Made by a program: the position numbers and the translations under genes. From NCBI GenBank assembly GCA_019637555.1, contig JAHBVK010000021.1:28425-92424 (forward strand): a DNA stretch of 64,000 nt. The letters are read 5' to 3'. Below, one piece after another: positions 9,346-18,707 of this stretch (the stretch's first letter is position 1; every line of letters begins with the position of its first letter). Origin of the DNA: Anaerolineae bacterium (GTDB lineage: Bacteria; Chloroflexota; Anaerolineae; Aggregatilineales; UBA2796). The notes under the pieces are model-generated. The model saw only the letters and a list, made by a program, of their open reading frames with translations. It searched no databases and was not told where the DNA came from.

Positions 9346-10347
9346 CTAGTGAACCGTCAGACTGCCGAGTCCACCTTTGAAGGATACGTAAACTTTGTGC
9401 GTGGCGGTGTCGAAATTAGGCGTCGTCCAGATGCCATCATGATCGCCGTCGCCACTGACGCGCACATAAGTGTTAGGCACGCTCACCTTGCCCAGATCGC
9501 TGGTCACTTCGAGACGCAGCGCCACGTCAGGCGGCACGACCAGATCGAAGCTGCCGACGCCGCCCGTGATCTGGAGGTTCAGCGCCGCGCCGGAACGCAG
9601 CACGATCTCCGTATCACCAACGCCACCATCGGCGGTCACCGAATAGCTTTCTTCCGCTGCTGGCAGCAGTAATCGGCTGTTGCCTACGCCGCTGCGGAAG
9701 TTCAGCCCGGTCAGCTTGACGCCGGAGAGATCGAAGGTTGAATCACCAACGCCACCATTGATCTTCAGACTGAGCGGGATCGCTGTCGTCAGACCGATAT
9801 TCCAGCGCAGTACCGAGAAATCCGACGCCCAATCGGTGACGAAGAAGCTGGTCGACGTGGTGTTGTTGCTCAGGCGCACCGATTTGCTAGTCGAGCCGGA
9901 TGCACTGAAGTAGACTTCATCAACGTGCGTAATGTCAGCAGTGATCAGTTGATTCGAGTCGGCGAGCGCCTGCACCACCGTTGTGCCCGCGCCTAGTTCC
10001 AGCGTGACATCGGCAGAGGTGGCAGCGCCAAGCGGTTCGGCATACTGGTCGGTAGTCGTCTCCAATTTGCCGATGCCGAAGCTAGGGGCGACGACCATGA
10101 TAGCGACGGCGATAACCACCGTCCCCGCGCCGATCCACAAGCCCCATTGGGGATTGCGATGCGCTACCAGCACATTGATGCCAGCCGCGATCAGCAGCAG
10201 GGGCCACAGCCGCAGCAGTACAAGGATATTGGCGGATGAAATGATCTCCAGATTACGGAGCAGCCAGATTAAGCCGACGCCGATCAGGATCAGGGGCCAG
10301 AACCATGACCGCTGATGATGTGAGGGAGTCGGAGCAATCGCAGACAT
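9346..10347 (-). CDS. LiaF-like membrane protein (DUF5668 plus toast-rack domain)
   Basis: Residues about 15-85 contain three hydrophobic helices typical of the LiaI/LiaF-type DUF5668 region (WPLILIGVGLIWLLRN, LLRLWPLLLIAAGINVLV, WIGAGTVVIAVAIMVV). The remaining ~240 residues form a beta-rich domain with recurring GGVGD/GVGxS/GGVGSFD motifs. These are characteristic of the DUF4097/toast-rack adhesin-like fold seen in LiaF and PspC relatives. The domain probably faces the outside or membrane surface and senses envelope state. A perfect AGGAGG lies five bases before the ATG. The next upstream gene encodes another DUF5668-like protein, so the two may act together. Confidence 0.8.
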   Translation of the reverse strand: MSAIAPTPSHHQRSWFWPLILIGVGLIWLLRNLEIISSANILVLLRLWPLLLIAAGINVLVAHRNPQWGLWIGAGTVVIAVAIMVVAPSFGIGKLETTTDQYAEPLGAATSADVTLELGAGTTVVQALADSNQLITADITHVDEVYFSASGSTSKSVRLSNNTTSTSFFVTDWASDFSVLRWNIGLTTAIPLSLKINGGVGDSTFDLSGVKLTGLNFRSGVGNSRLLLPAAEESYSVTADGGVGDTEIVLRSGAALNLQITGGVGSFDLVVPPDVALRLEVTSDLGKVSVPNTYVRVSGDGDHDGIWTTPNFDTATHKVYVSFKGGLGSLTVH

Positions 10348-10441
10348 GTTTTCCTCCTAGTCAAATTGCTTGCGTAGAGGCGTCCCGCAGCCTTAAACGT
10401 GCCACAGCGAACACACATCTACACGGTGCTAAATACTTGGT

Positions 10442-10993
10442 TCAATGTTGTAGTGTTTGGTTGCGCCGCCACAGCAGGTAGATGCCGAAGGCGATCAGCA
10501 GCAGTGGTCCAAAGGTGCGTACTAGTGCCGGATTGCCGAAGCCATTCAAGCCGAGTAGAAGTTCAAAAAACACCCAGCCGATGACGAGGATGACCAAGCC
10601 AACGACGGACACCCGTCGCCCGCTTTCGATCAGGCGCGGCTGGTGCGTCACGTAGCCGTGCAGCATCAACGCCAGACCCACCGCCGTCGGAGCGATCAAG
10701 GACCACAGGTATGACCAACTTGCCCAGTTGCCAGTGATCGACTGATAGCCCAAGATCAAGCCCGTGACCGCCACGATCATGCCGACGATGGTCAGGATCA
10801 AGCCGCTTGTGCCGAGCGCCAATCCTAAGAGCACCAGCACGATGCCCGGAATCAGGATGAAGAAGGGCCATGCCACGCGCCACAGGCTAAAGCCGAATAG
10901 CTGGCTGAACAAAAATAAGCCACCAATCACGATTAATAGAACGCCGAGCAGTTGATTGGGTCTGGTCGGGTTCTCGCCGGGGACATGTTCCAT
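10442..10993 (-). CDS. Small polytopic membrane protein, DUF5668-like
   Basis: The 183-residue product has about five to six hydrophobic segments (LLIVIGGLFLFSQLFGF; FFILIPGIVLVLLGLAL; LTIVGMIVAVTGLILG; LIAPTAVGLALMLHG; VVGLVILVIGWVFFELLL; PLLLIAFGIYLLW). It ends in a basic tail (WRRNQ). The repeated glycine-rich pattern matches the DUF5668 family of LiaI/LiaF-like membrane regions. I chose ATG 10993 because GGAG stands six bases upstream; a preceding ATG at 11005 lacks one. It lies 94 nt upstream of the LiaF-like gene on the same strand, suggesting a two-gene envelope-stress unit. Confidence 0.7.
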   Translation of the reverse strand: MEHVPGENPTRPNQLLGVLLIVIGGLFLFSQLFGFSLWRVAWPFFILIPGIVLVLLGLALGTSGLILTIVGMIVAVTGLILGYQSITGNWASWSYLWSLIAPTAVGLALMLHGYVTHQPRLIESGRRVSVVGLVILVIGWVFFELLLGLNGFGNPALVRTFGPLLLIAFGIYLLWRRNQTLQH

Positions 10994-11124
10994 TTTGTAC
11001 TCCATTTCTCAATGGTTAGTGATCAAAAGAGAGGCAAAATATCCGCTGAATCAGTCTGTCATAAATTTCACGATAACTTAAGTTACAGAAAGCATATGGA
11101 ATGCGGTTAAAGATCACCTTTGCA

Positions 11125-11159
11125 GGGGAAAAGAAAATCCCTCGCGGTGACGAGGGATC
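11125..11159 (-). terminator. Rho-independent terminator after the flavin oxidase gene
   Basis: On the minus strand GATCCCTCG, a short loop and CGAGGGATTTTCTTTTC form a 7-9-bp stem followed directly by a T-rich tract. It lies about 50 nt after the stop codon at 11206. Confidence 0.8.
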
Positions 11160-11205
11160 AGGTATAGAGAGTGCCGCGAAAGCCGGAGTCAGTTGAACTT
11201 AGGAA

Positions 11206-12408
11206 CTAACTCTTGGGGCGCATAATATCGACGTGGATCGCCGGACGATGCGGCACGCCGGGGTCGAAGAAGCGGTTGACATCGAAGCCTGTCAGATCGA
11301 AGCTGGATTTGCCGTCTAGTGCCAACTGCGCGAGGATTTCGCCCACCACCGAGGCGAACTTGTAGCCATGCCCCGCCATGTTCGCCATAGCAATGTCTTT
11401 GTGGCGCGGATGCAGCGAGATAGTGAAGTGTTCATCGGTGGGGAAGTCGTAAGGGCACGCGCCGAGATTCAAGACCTTACCCGTGACATCGGGGATGAAC
11501 TCGCGCACGAACTCTAGCACGCGCTCAGTGGTGTTTTCGCGTGGTTGCAGATCGTAATCCTTGATGTCGATGTAGTTGTTGGAGTGGTGAATACTGACCT
11601 TGATGCCGGGATTGCGGAATGTAGGGAAGCCGTACATGCCGCCGATACTGCTGGCATCGTAGCGCACGATGAAAACGGGGAACGTACCCGGCACAAACAG
11701 CTCTGGATGCTTGACCTCGAACCAGTGTGCCTGATTGAGTTCGATGGTGTAGCCGAAGTCTAGCCCCATTTGCTGCATCAGGTTATTGACGTAAGGACCA
11801 GCGGTGACGATCAGTTTGTCGCAAGTGTAGGTCGCCTTGTCCGTGCGTACCTCCGCACCGTGATCGCGGGGGATGATCTCCAGTACTTGCTCCTCATCCT
11901 GCAAGATCGCGCCATAGCGCCGCGCCTGATCCAGCTTCGCCTTCATGCAGTCATCGACGGCGAGGAAACCATTTTCGGGGCAGAAGGTGAGCAGAAAGTT
12001 ATCGGGCAGATTGAACTGCGGGAAGCGTTTCTTCGCCTCGGCGGGAGTGAGCACATCCAGCGGGATGCCGATCTCTTTGCTGACGCGGATCAGATCGGTG
12101 AGTGTGGGATCGTCCGCGGGACCGAAATCCACGCCGCCGATCAGATACTTCAACTTTTGTCCACTGTCCTGTTCCAATTCCGACCAGTAATCGTAGGCGG
12201 CGACCATCAAGCGCGAGTAGATGTCATCGTTATAGGTGCGGCGGATGATTCGGTGTTCGGTGTGTGAACTGCCGCGCTTGTGCAAGAAGGGGAATTGTTC
12301 CAGCACGCGGACATCAACACCGCGTTTTGCCACGCGCCACGCGCTGGAGAGTCCCATGCCGCCACCACCGACGATCAGGACGGTGCTGTGAGTAGAAGTT
12401 GTGGTCAT
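11206..12408 (-). CDS. Sarcosine oxidase / N-methyl amino acid oxidase-like flavoenzyme
   Basis: This DAO-family enzyme of 400 residues begins with the FAD-binding Rossmann motif VLIVGGGGMGLSSAW and the charged stretch SSHTEHRIIRRTY typical of monomeric sarcosine oxidase and SolA. Near residue 310, ACPYDFPTDEHF aligns with the segment that carries the cysteine for covalent flavin attachment in monomeric sarcosine oxidase. AGHGYKFASVVGEILAQL follows. It probably demethylates an N-methyl amino acid oxidatively, releasing formaldehyde and peroxide. The start is ATG 12408: the longer open frame to 12549 only translates a palindromic repeat. The MttB-like methyltransferase at 18708 also concerns N-methyl compounds. 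Confidence 0.87.
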   Translation of the reverse strand: MTTTSTHSTVLIVGGGGMGLSSAWRVAKRGVDVRVLEQFPFLHKRGSSHTEHRIIRRTYNDDIYSRLMVAAYDYWSELEQDSGQKLKYLIGGVDFGPADDPTLTDLIRVSKEIGIPLDVLTPAEAKKRFPQFNLPDNFLLTFCPENGFLAVDDCMKAKLDQARRYGAILQDEEQVLEIIPRDHGAEVRTDKATYTCDKLIVTAGPYVNNLMQQMGLDFGYTIELNQAHWFEVKHPELFVPGTFPVFIVRYDASSIGGMYGFPTFRNPGIKVSIHHSNNYIDIKDYDLQPRENTTERVLEFVREFIPDVTGKVLNLGACPYDFPTDEHFTISLHPRHKDIAMANMAGHGYKFASVVGEILAQLALDGKSSFDLTGFDVNRFFDPGVPHRPAIHVDIMRPKS

Positions 12409-12463
12409 CGAGAGCGATCCTATGCTATCTGCTGGTGTGTTGCGTAAGCTGAGTTGCGGATAC

Positions 12464-12512
12464 TTTACCTCACCCCGGCTTCGCCACCCCTCTCCGTTTA
12501 CAGAGAGGGGAT
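12464..12512. repeat. Family (a) palindromic repeat
   Basis: CCTCACCCC followed by a CCCCTCTCCGTTTACAGAGAGGGG hairpin region (12487-12510) lies between the kinase gene and the oxidase gene. Its in-frame extension of the oxidase ORF is an artefact of the repeat. Confidence 0.8.
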
Positions 12513-12539
12513 TCGCATAACGACGGTTATTCCCTGCGA

Positions 12540-15218
12540 CTAGCGCCACGAGATGACGAAGCGTCCGTCGGCGGTCTGGGTGCGGGCGAAGATCGCTTGA
12601 CGCGAACCATCGGCGTTCATGGTGTAGATCTGCAAACGTCCACTGCGCCCCGAACCAAAGATAATCGCCTTACCGTCGGGCGACCAATTCGGCGACAGAT
12701 CCAGACCGGGACGCCGTGATATATTGCGTGCGCCAGTACCGTCAATGTTGATCACCCAGATATCCAGATCGCCGCCGCTTTCGGATTCGTAGACGAATTT
12801 AGTACCATCAGGTGACCAGTCCGCATTGTAGACATTGTAGTCAGTGTTATCGGTGATTTGGACGGGTTCGCCGCCGTTAATATCGACGGTGTAGAGCCGG
12901 AACCAACCACTGACGTTGGATTGGAAGACGATCTGTTGTGCATCCGGCGACCACGCAAAGGCGAGATTATCCGCCCCATCGAAGGTGCGAATCTGGCTTT
13001 GATTACTGCCATCAGGATTCATGATCCGTATCTGATTCTTGCCTGTGCGTGTGGAGAAGAACAGGATTTTGCTGCCATCCGGCGACCACGTTGGGCGGAA
13101 ATCGTCGCCCGCATCTTTCGTCAGATTGGTGAGTCCGCTGCCGTCGATATTGATCAGGTAGATTTCCCAGTTGCCATCGCGGTTGGATTGGAAAGCGACC
13201 TGCGTGCCATCCGGCGAGATGTTGGGACTGCCGTTGTAATGCTCCTCCGTGTTGGTCAGATTCTCTAAGAGCTGTCCCTGCGAGTTATAGACCAGCACAT
13301 CGGCAACGCTATCGCTTTGTTCGGCGGTGAAGGCAACAATACCTAAACCACCACCGCGAATACCAACCAGCGTTGGTACTGGTGTGCGTGTGGGAGCAGG
13401 CGTCGGTGTGCGCGTGGATGTTGGTGTACGGGTGAACGTCGGTGTGTTGGTGGGCGATGGCGTGCGCGTATCGGTAGGCGTGTTCGTCGGCGTCGGCGTT
13501 TTCGTCCACGACGCGGCGGTGCGCGTTTGCGACAGCCGCGTGCCGACCACATTGATTGTCGGTGTGGGGCTGGCGGTGAAGGTTGGAGAAGGTGTCTGCG
13601 TCCACAGCGTCGCCGTCTGCGTCTGACCGAAAATCAGGATCGCTTGCCGCGTCTCCGTCTTATTGGCAACTGCCGTCTGCGTGGCAGGGACGTTGATCGT
13701 CGGCGTTAGCGTGATCGATGGCGTCAGGGTATTGGTCGGCGTAGCCGATGGTGTGAAAGTGAACGTCGGCGTATTGGTCGGGGTGCTAGTAGCCGTCCAT
13801 GATGCCGCCAGCATGGTTTCCGCCGCTTGCGTACCGACATCGTTAACAAATGCCATCGTCACCGTGGCAGCTTGCTGCGTCCCTGCTAATGCTGCCACCA
13901 GCGTCTGCGAGTCTGCCGTCGCCTGCGCTTCCGCTGCACGCTGATTCTGCTGCGTGATCAGCAAGAGGGCAATGCTCCCCACCGCGATCAGCGCAAGGAT
14001 CACCGCTACGGCGATCAGCGGACCGCGATTGCTACGTCGCTTGGGGATGGTGTAGATGGCGTCGGTGCGTAAATCGGGGTCTTTGTGCTGCGCAATGGTA
14101 GGTGACGGTGACGGTGATGAAGTGGTGGATCGCGGCGGCTGTGGCTTGTACGCTTGCGCCTGTGCCGCTGCGGCAAAAGCTGGATTGGTCATATCCATGC
14201 CACGCGCCGTGTCCTCGTTGGCATCAGCTTTAGCCGCCGCTTCTGATCCCATTTCCGGTGCGGGCATCGCGGGGGTCGGCGTTGCCATCCCCGATGGCGG
14301 CATCATCGCCATGTAGGGTTTCTTGGGCAGCGAGAAGGTGAAGAAGCCTGTCGGTGCGCCACCTGATCCGCGAACAGCGCGATCAAATGTGCGCGACATC
14401 TCCGCCATCGTGGGGAAGCGATCTGTCGGGCGTTTGGCGATGGATCGTTCGACCAACGCCGAGACTTCCGGCGCAATATCCTCACGGATTTCGTGGACGG
14501 GGATGGGCATCTCGTTCAGATGTTTGTTCATCAGGGCGAACGAGGTGTTAGCGGACACCTCGAATGCCGGACGCCCCGTCAGCAGCGTGTACAGTACCAA
14601 GCCCATCGCGTACTGATCGATGGCGGGCGTCAGTTCATCACCGCGCCACTGTTCAGGAGCCATGTAAGCAACCGTACCCATCGAGGTGCCGGGTGCGGTC
14701 AGGACGTTGGCGGCTCCAAGTGGTCGGGCAATGCCGAAATCGACCAGAAACGCCGTGCCTTGATCATCAAACATGATGTTGCTCGGCTTGATGTCGCGGT
14801 GGATCACGCCCTGACTGTGGGCATAATCGAGCGCACTGCCGATCTGCCTCAGCAGGTCGGCGATCTCACCGAGCGAGAGGAGTTGCGAGGCGCTCTCCTG
14901 CCGCTGGCGCACGCGCTCGCCTAACGTACCACCGCGCAGCAGGCGCATGACCACGTAATTGATGCCCCGCTGCGTGCCAAAGTCGATGATGGGGATGATG
15001 TGAGGATGCTCTAGCGCGGCAGCGATCTGCGCTTCGCGGTTGAAGCGCTCGATGTAGCCTTCTTCGTTAACCAGATGCGTCAACAGCACCTTGACCGCGA
15101 CGTTGCGGCTGAGGTTAGGCTGCCAACCGAGATAGACCGCGCCCATGCCGCCTACACCGACGATCTCGCGCAGTTCGTACTGTCCGAGCGTTTGCCCCTT
15201 CAGGCTCTGGAAATTCAT
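12540..15218 (-). CDS. Transmembrane Ser/Thr kinase with extracytoplasmic PD40 beta-propeller
   Basis: The 892-residue protein has an N-terminal PknB-type kinase (residues ~12-275: GVGGMGAVYLGW, VAVKVL, catalytic HRDIKPSNIMF, DFGIA, YMAPEQWRG), a low-complexity linker, and one membrane segment (~400-422, LIAVAVILALIAVGSIALLLI). A long Thr-Pro-rich stalk follows (coding sequence about 13370-13830, built of TPTNTPT-like units). The C-terminal ~300 residues hold at least six WD40-like PD40 repeats with the SPDGxxIxFxS signature. The propeller likely senses an outer ligand or wall component and signals to the cytosolic kinase. Start ATG 15218 is chosen for its fit to the kinase family and the AGGGAAA upstream. 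Confidence 0.92.
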   Translation of the reverse strand: MNFQSLKGQTLGQYELREIVGVGGMGAVYLGWQPNLSRNVAVKVLLTHLVNEEGYIERFNREAQIAAALEHPHIIPIIDFGTQRGINYVVMRLLRGGTLGERVRQRQESASQLLSLGEIADLLRQIGSALDYAHSQGVIHRDIKPSNIMFDDQGTAFLVDFGIARPLGAANVLTAPGTSMGTVAYMAPEQWRGDELTPAIDQYAMGLVLYTLLTGRPAFEVSANTSFALMNKHLNEMPIPVHEIREDIAPEVSALVERSIAKRPTDRFPTMAEMSRTFDRAVRGSGGAPTGFFTFSLPKKPYMAMMPPSGMATPTPAMPAPEMGSEAAAKADANEDTARGMDMTNPAFAAAAQAQAYKPQPPRSTTSSPSPSPTIAQHKDPDLRTDAIYTIPKRRSNRGPLIAVAVILALIAVGSIALLLITQQNQRAAEAQATADSQTLVAALAGTQQAATVTMAFVNDVGTQAAETMLAASWTATSTPTNTPTFTFTPSATPTNTLTPSITLTPTINVPATQTAVANKTETRQAILIFGQTQTATLWTQTPSPTFTASPTPTINVVGTRLSQTRTAASWTKTPTPTNTPTDTRTPSPTNTPTFTRTPTSTRTPTPAPTRTPVPTLVGIRGGGLGIVAFTAEQSDSVADVLVYNSQGQLLENLTNTEEHYNGSPNISPDGTQVAFQSNRDGNWEIYLINIDGSGLTNLTKDAGDDFRPTWSPDGSKILFFSTRTGKNQIRIMNPDGSNQSQIRTFDGADNLAFAWSPDAQQIVFQSNVSGWFRLYTVDINGGEPVQITDNTDYNVYNADWSPDGTKFVYESESGGDLDIWVINIDGTGARNISRRPGLDLSPNWSPDGKAIIFGSGRSGRLQIYTMNADGSRQAIFARTQTADGRFVISWR

Positions 15219-15275
15219 GAGTGTTTCCCTGCGATGGTACGTTGTCGAATTAAAACAAGTCAATCAATAAGTAAT

Positions 15276-15325
15276 GAGTAACGAGTGATGAGTGGAGTGC
15301 GGTAGTGGATCGTCACTCGTTACTC
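15276..15325. repeat. 13-bp perfect inverted repeat between xylB and the kinase gene
   Basis: GAGTAACGAGTGA at 15276-15288 and its exact complement at 15313-15325 flank a 24-nt spacer. It could serve as a terminator for xylulokinase. The same 13-mer, with TGAG after it, recurs at 20860-20876 over the stop codon of the HNH gene, so it is also a dispersed repeat. Confidence 0.7.
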
Positions 15326-15331
15326 CGGTTG

Positions 15332-16825
15332 TTAGGATTCAAACTTCGCCAGCGCGGTGAAGGTACTCTTCAGCGCCGGATAGACCTCTCTAAAGATTGG
15401 GTATAGGCGTTCGTATTCCGCCACACCTTCGGGATTCGGTTGGAACTCATCTACCTTGCGCACCATGACGGCGCTGGCTGCCTTGCAATCCTTGTACACG
15501 CCGCCGCCTACTGCTGCCATGATCGCCGCGCCGAAGGCTGATCCTTCCTGCGTGTTCACGGTGTACAGCGGAATGCCCATAATATCGGTGATCAACTGCC
15601 GCCAGACCGGACTGTTCGCCGCGCCTCCGCTGACCACTGCCGAGGTCGGATGGACACCCTGCGTGCGGAGCAGTTCCACCTGATCGCGCATCCCGAACGC
15701 CACGCCCTCCATCACCGCGCGTACCATCTGCGGCAGTCCGTGCCGCAGCGTCAGACCGACGAACGCACCACGCGCCAGCGGATCGGGGTGAGGATTGCGC
15801 TCACCCGTCAGATAAGGCGCAAAGATCAAACCTAGCGATCCGCGCGGTACAGAGCTTGCCATCTCATTCAGTTCGTCATAGCTGCTCTTGGGCGCAAGTT
15901 CATCATGCAGCCAACGCAATCCGCCCGCCGCACTTAACATCACGCCCATGTAGAACCACGCACCGGGTGTATGGCAGAAATGATGTAAGCGTCCCTCAGG
16001 CTCAGGATTATAGACTTCGGCAAAGGCAAAGGCGACACCACTTGTGCCGACTGTCAAACTGACCTGATTCGCGCCGACGATGCCGTTACCAACACCCGCC
16101 GCTGGCTGATCGCCTGCGCCGCCAACCACTGGCGTACCGACCTTCAAGCCCGTCGCTTTCGATCCCTCTTCGTTGATGTAGCCGGAAATATCCGTCGATT
16201 CGCAGAGATCAGGCAGCCACTTGCGGGGGATTTCCGTCGCTGCCAGCATTTCATCTGACCACTGACGCTTGCCGATGTCCATCAACGCGATGCCTGATCC
16301 ATCTGCTACGTCGCAGACGTAAGCGCCAGTCATCTTGTAGCGCACGTAATCTTTAGGTAGCAGAATGTGCGCGATCTGACTGTAGGACTCCGGCTCGTTC
16401 TCGCGCAGCCAGACGATCTTTGGCGCAGTGAAGCCAGCGAGTAAGCGGCTGCCGATGATCTGGTAGAGCTTGTGTTCGCCCACCTTCGCCGTGATCGAGT
16501 CGCACTGCGGTCCGCTGCGTCCATCGTTCCACAGGATCGCGGGACGGATCGGCTTGCCGCCGCGATCTAATGTGGTCAAGCCGTGCATCTGTCCGGTCAG
16601 CCCGACGGCTACGATGTCATCCGGCGATACTTTCTGCAAGACCTCACGCAGCGATTTACTCGCCGCCTGCCACCACTGATCGGGGTCTTGTTCCGACCAC
16701 AACGGGCGCGGCGTCGAGAGATCGTGCGAGTTGCTGGCGACGGCAACCACGTTCCCCTGCTCGTCGATCACTAGGGCTTTGGAGGCGGTGGTGCTGACAT
16801 CCACACCAATGAAATATTTCGGCAT
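15332..16825 (-). CDS. xylB: Xylulokinase (FGGY family)
   Basis: This enzyme phosphorylates D-xylulose to xylulose 5-phosphate, feeding the transketolase pathway. The 497-residue product opens with IGVDVSTTASKALVID and has the xylulokinase signatures GQMHGLTTLD, ILWNDGR, SRLLAGFTAPKIVWLREN, GGAGDQPAAGVGNG and the C-terminal VSGGAANSPVWRQLITDIMG. The start is ATG 16825, since GAGGTGA lies nine bases upstream; a longer frame to 16852 lacks this. No xylose isomerase is seen nearby, so another FGGY substrate cannot be excluded. Confidence 0.92.
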   Translation of the reverse strand: MPKYFIGVDVSTTASKALVIDEQGNVVAVASNSHDLSTPRPLWSEQDPDQWWQAASKSLREVLQKVSPDDIVAVGLTGQMHGLTTLDRGGKPIRPAILWNDGRSGPQCDSITAKVGEHKLYQIIGSRLLAGFTAPKIVWLRENEPESYSQIAHILLPKDYVRYKMTGAYVCDVADGSGIALMDIGKRQWSDEMLAATEIPRKWLPDLCESTDISGYINEEGSKATGLKVGTPVVGGAGDQPAAGVGNGIVGANQVSLTVGTSGVAFAFAEVYNPEPEGRLHHFCHTPGAWFYMGVMLSAAGGLRWLHDELAPKSSYDELNEMASSVPRGSLGLIFAPYLTGERNPHPDPLARGAFVGLTLRHGLPQMVRAVMEGVAFGMRDQVELLRTQGVHPTSAVVSGGAANSPVWRQLITDIMGIPLYTVNTQEGSAFGAAIMAAVGGGVYKDCKAASAVMVRKVDEFQPNPEGVAEYERLYPIFREVYPALKSTFTALAKFES

Positions 16826-16934
16826 AATTGTGCTCACCTCAATGAGTGCCAATTGTAAAAACGATATTGTTGAAAGCGCGTCACAATTTTATCAGTATGC
16901 TAGGTAATTGGCAGGGAAATAGCGGAAGGTTACG

Positions 16935-18611
16935 ATGTTCCAACCACTAGGTGTCTTTATAGACCAATTTCTCAGAGGATTTCGTTCAACACGAGAAGTT
17001 CTCGCGTTGAAATCAGGGTTGGAACTGCTCAGGAAAGGCAAAGTTGCTGAGGCGATAAAGGAATTTGATGTAGCGATCAAAAAAGACCCACGCAACGGCA
17101 CTGCTTACACTCTGCGTGCTGTAGCCAACGGAGCAATCGGGAAATATCCAGCTTCGTTGGCAGATGCGAATCGAGCACTTGAATTGAATCCAAATTCAGC
17201 AACTGCGTCTGCGGCGCGCGGCAAAGCGATGTTCCAGCTGCAAATGGATCGAGTGGCAGCGTTGGCTGAACTCGATAAAGCGATTGCGCTCGACTCAGCC
17301 AGTGCCTATCAATTCGTTAATCGCGGTGATGTTCGCCGACAACTAATGGATTGGGAAGGGGCAATTGCAGACTTTAGCAAAGCCGTAGCATTAGCAGCGG
17401 ATAGTGTAACCATATTTTATGAACGTGGGCGTGCCTATAGGATGCAACGGAAACTGGTCAAAGCAGCAGAGGATTTTAATCAGGTTATTGAGCTAAATCC
17501 TTCTGAACCGCAGCTTGCGCTTGCTTTCGCAGGTCTTGGTGATGTCCTGCGGCTTGCAGGCGATCAAAAATTGGGTGAGGCAAACATTCAACGCGGATTA
17601 GAAATCAATCGAGAGTTCGTCGCTATCTACTTCTATCAGTTAGGTGCATTGTTTGGACGCCTTGAGCAATTTCCTACTGCGCTGAACTACTATAATGAGG
17701 CAGAGCGATATGGGTTTCAATCGGTCTGGCTCTACTTTAATCGAGGCACAATCCGCTTAAAACAAGATGAGTATGTATTAGCGCTAACAGACTTAACTGA
17801 AGCAATCCGCCTGAATCCTCAGAATAATAAGTCCCGAGCGCATCGCGCGCTGACTTTTCTGGCTAACAACGATTATGCAAACGCCATAAGTGATATCGAC
17901 CTAGTTCTTCAGGCAGAAACAGACTCGGAAACACTCGGTCTCGCATACTACATACGTGGTATGTCCCGAATGCAACTTGATGATGATTCCCTATTGAGTC
18001 ATGCCATTTCTGATTTCAGCGCAGCAATTCAGCATGGAAATTCCAGTGCTAATGTTTATTACTCACGAGGGTATTGCAAACTCAATACAAGAGATGCTGT
18101 TGGTGCGCTTGAGGATTGCAACAAAGCGATAGAACTAAATCCCCAAGATGCTTGTGCCTACTACTATCGCGCAAAAGTCTATCGCTATATACAGAATTTC
18201 GCCCAGTCGATTGCAGATAGCACAACCGCTATCGAACTGGATGCACAGCAATCAGATTTCTACCTGTATCGTGGCATCGCTTATTTCCGGTCAGGGGAGC
18301 AGCAGCTTGCTAGAGCCGATTTCGATAAGACTCTAGAGCTAGATAGCGATTCCTACATTGCTTATGCGGAGAGAAGTAATTTACAGCGGATCGCTGGCGA
18401 TCTCGACGCCGCACAAGCAGACATTGCCGCCTGTTTGAAAGCCTGCCCCGATGCGTTTGAAAAATACGCTAAAGCTGCCTTCTTGTATCACGATCTTGGC
18501 GATATTGAGGGAGCGATCCTATCGTCGGAGCGTGCCTTGCAGATACAGCTCGATCATCACGATGCCACTTTGGTTCAGCAGAGAATCGCAGATTGGAGGG
18601 ATTCACAATGA
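16935..18611 (+). CDS. Tetratricopeptide-repeat protein
   Basis: The 558 residues are built almost entirely of about 14 TPR units. Each has the usual helix pair and phrases such as AIKEFDVAIKKDPRNGTAYTLRA, ADFSKAVALAADSVTIFYERGRAY and LYRGIAYFRSGEQQLARADF. There is no signal peptide or catalytic domain, so it is likely a cytosolic or membrane-peripheral scaffold. A short N-terminal hydrophobic stretch (FQPLGVFIDQFL) is not a clear signal. GGAAGG lies five bases before the ATG. The gene is clearly more AT-rich than its neighbours, which hints at separate acquisition. Confidence 0.88.
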   Translation: MFQPLGVFIDQFLRGFRSTREVLALKSGLELLRKGKVAEAIKEFDVAIKKDPRNGTAYTLRAVANGAIGKYPASLADANRALELNPNSATASAARGKAMFQLQMDRVAALAELDKAIALDSASAYQFVNRGDVRRQLMDWEGAIADFSKAVALAADSVTIFYERGRAYRMQRKLVKAAEDFNQVIELNPSEPQLALAFAGLGDVLRLAGDQKLGEANIQRGLEINREFVAIYFYQLGALFGRLEQFPTALNYYNEAERYGFQSVWLYFNRGTIRLKQDEYVLALTDLTEAIRLNPQNNKSRAHRALTFLANNDYANAISDIDLVLQAETDSETLGLAYYIRGMSRMQLDDDSLLSHAISDFSAAIQHGNSSANVYYSRGYCKLNTRDAVGALEDCNKAIELNPQDACAYYYRAKVYRYIQNFAQSIADSTTAIELDAQQSDFYLYRGIAYFRSGEQQLARADFDKTLELDSDSYIAYAERSNLQRIAGDLDAAQADIAACLKACPDAFEKYAKAAFLYHDLGDIEGAILSSERALQIQLDHHDATLVQQRIADWRDSQ

Positions 18612-18707
18612 ATTGTTAAGCACCAAAGTTTGCAAGCACGCGCGAATGTTGGATAATACAAGCGTTTTCCCAACTTATCGCACGTAAGCATAAATTCGCA
18701 GACTCTT

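Noticed and set aside
12409..12549. 47-residue N-terminal extension of the sarcosine-oxidase-like ORF
   Set aside because: It translates a palindromic repeat and intergenic DNA; the FAD motif begins right after ATG 12408.
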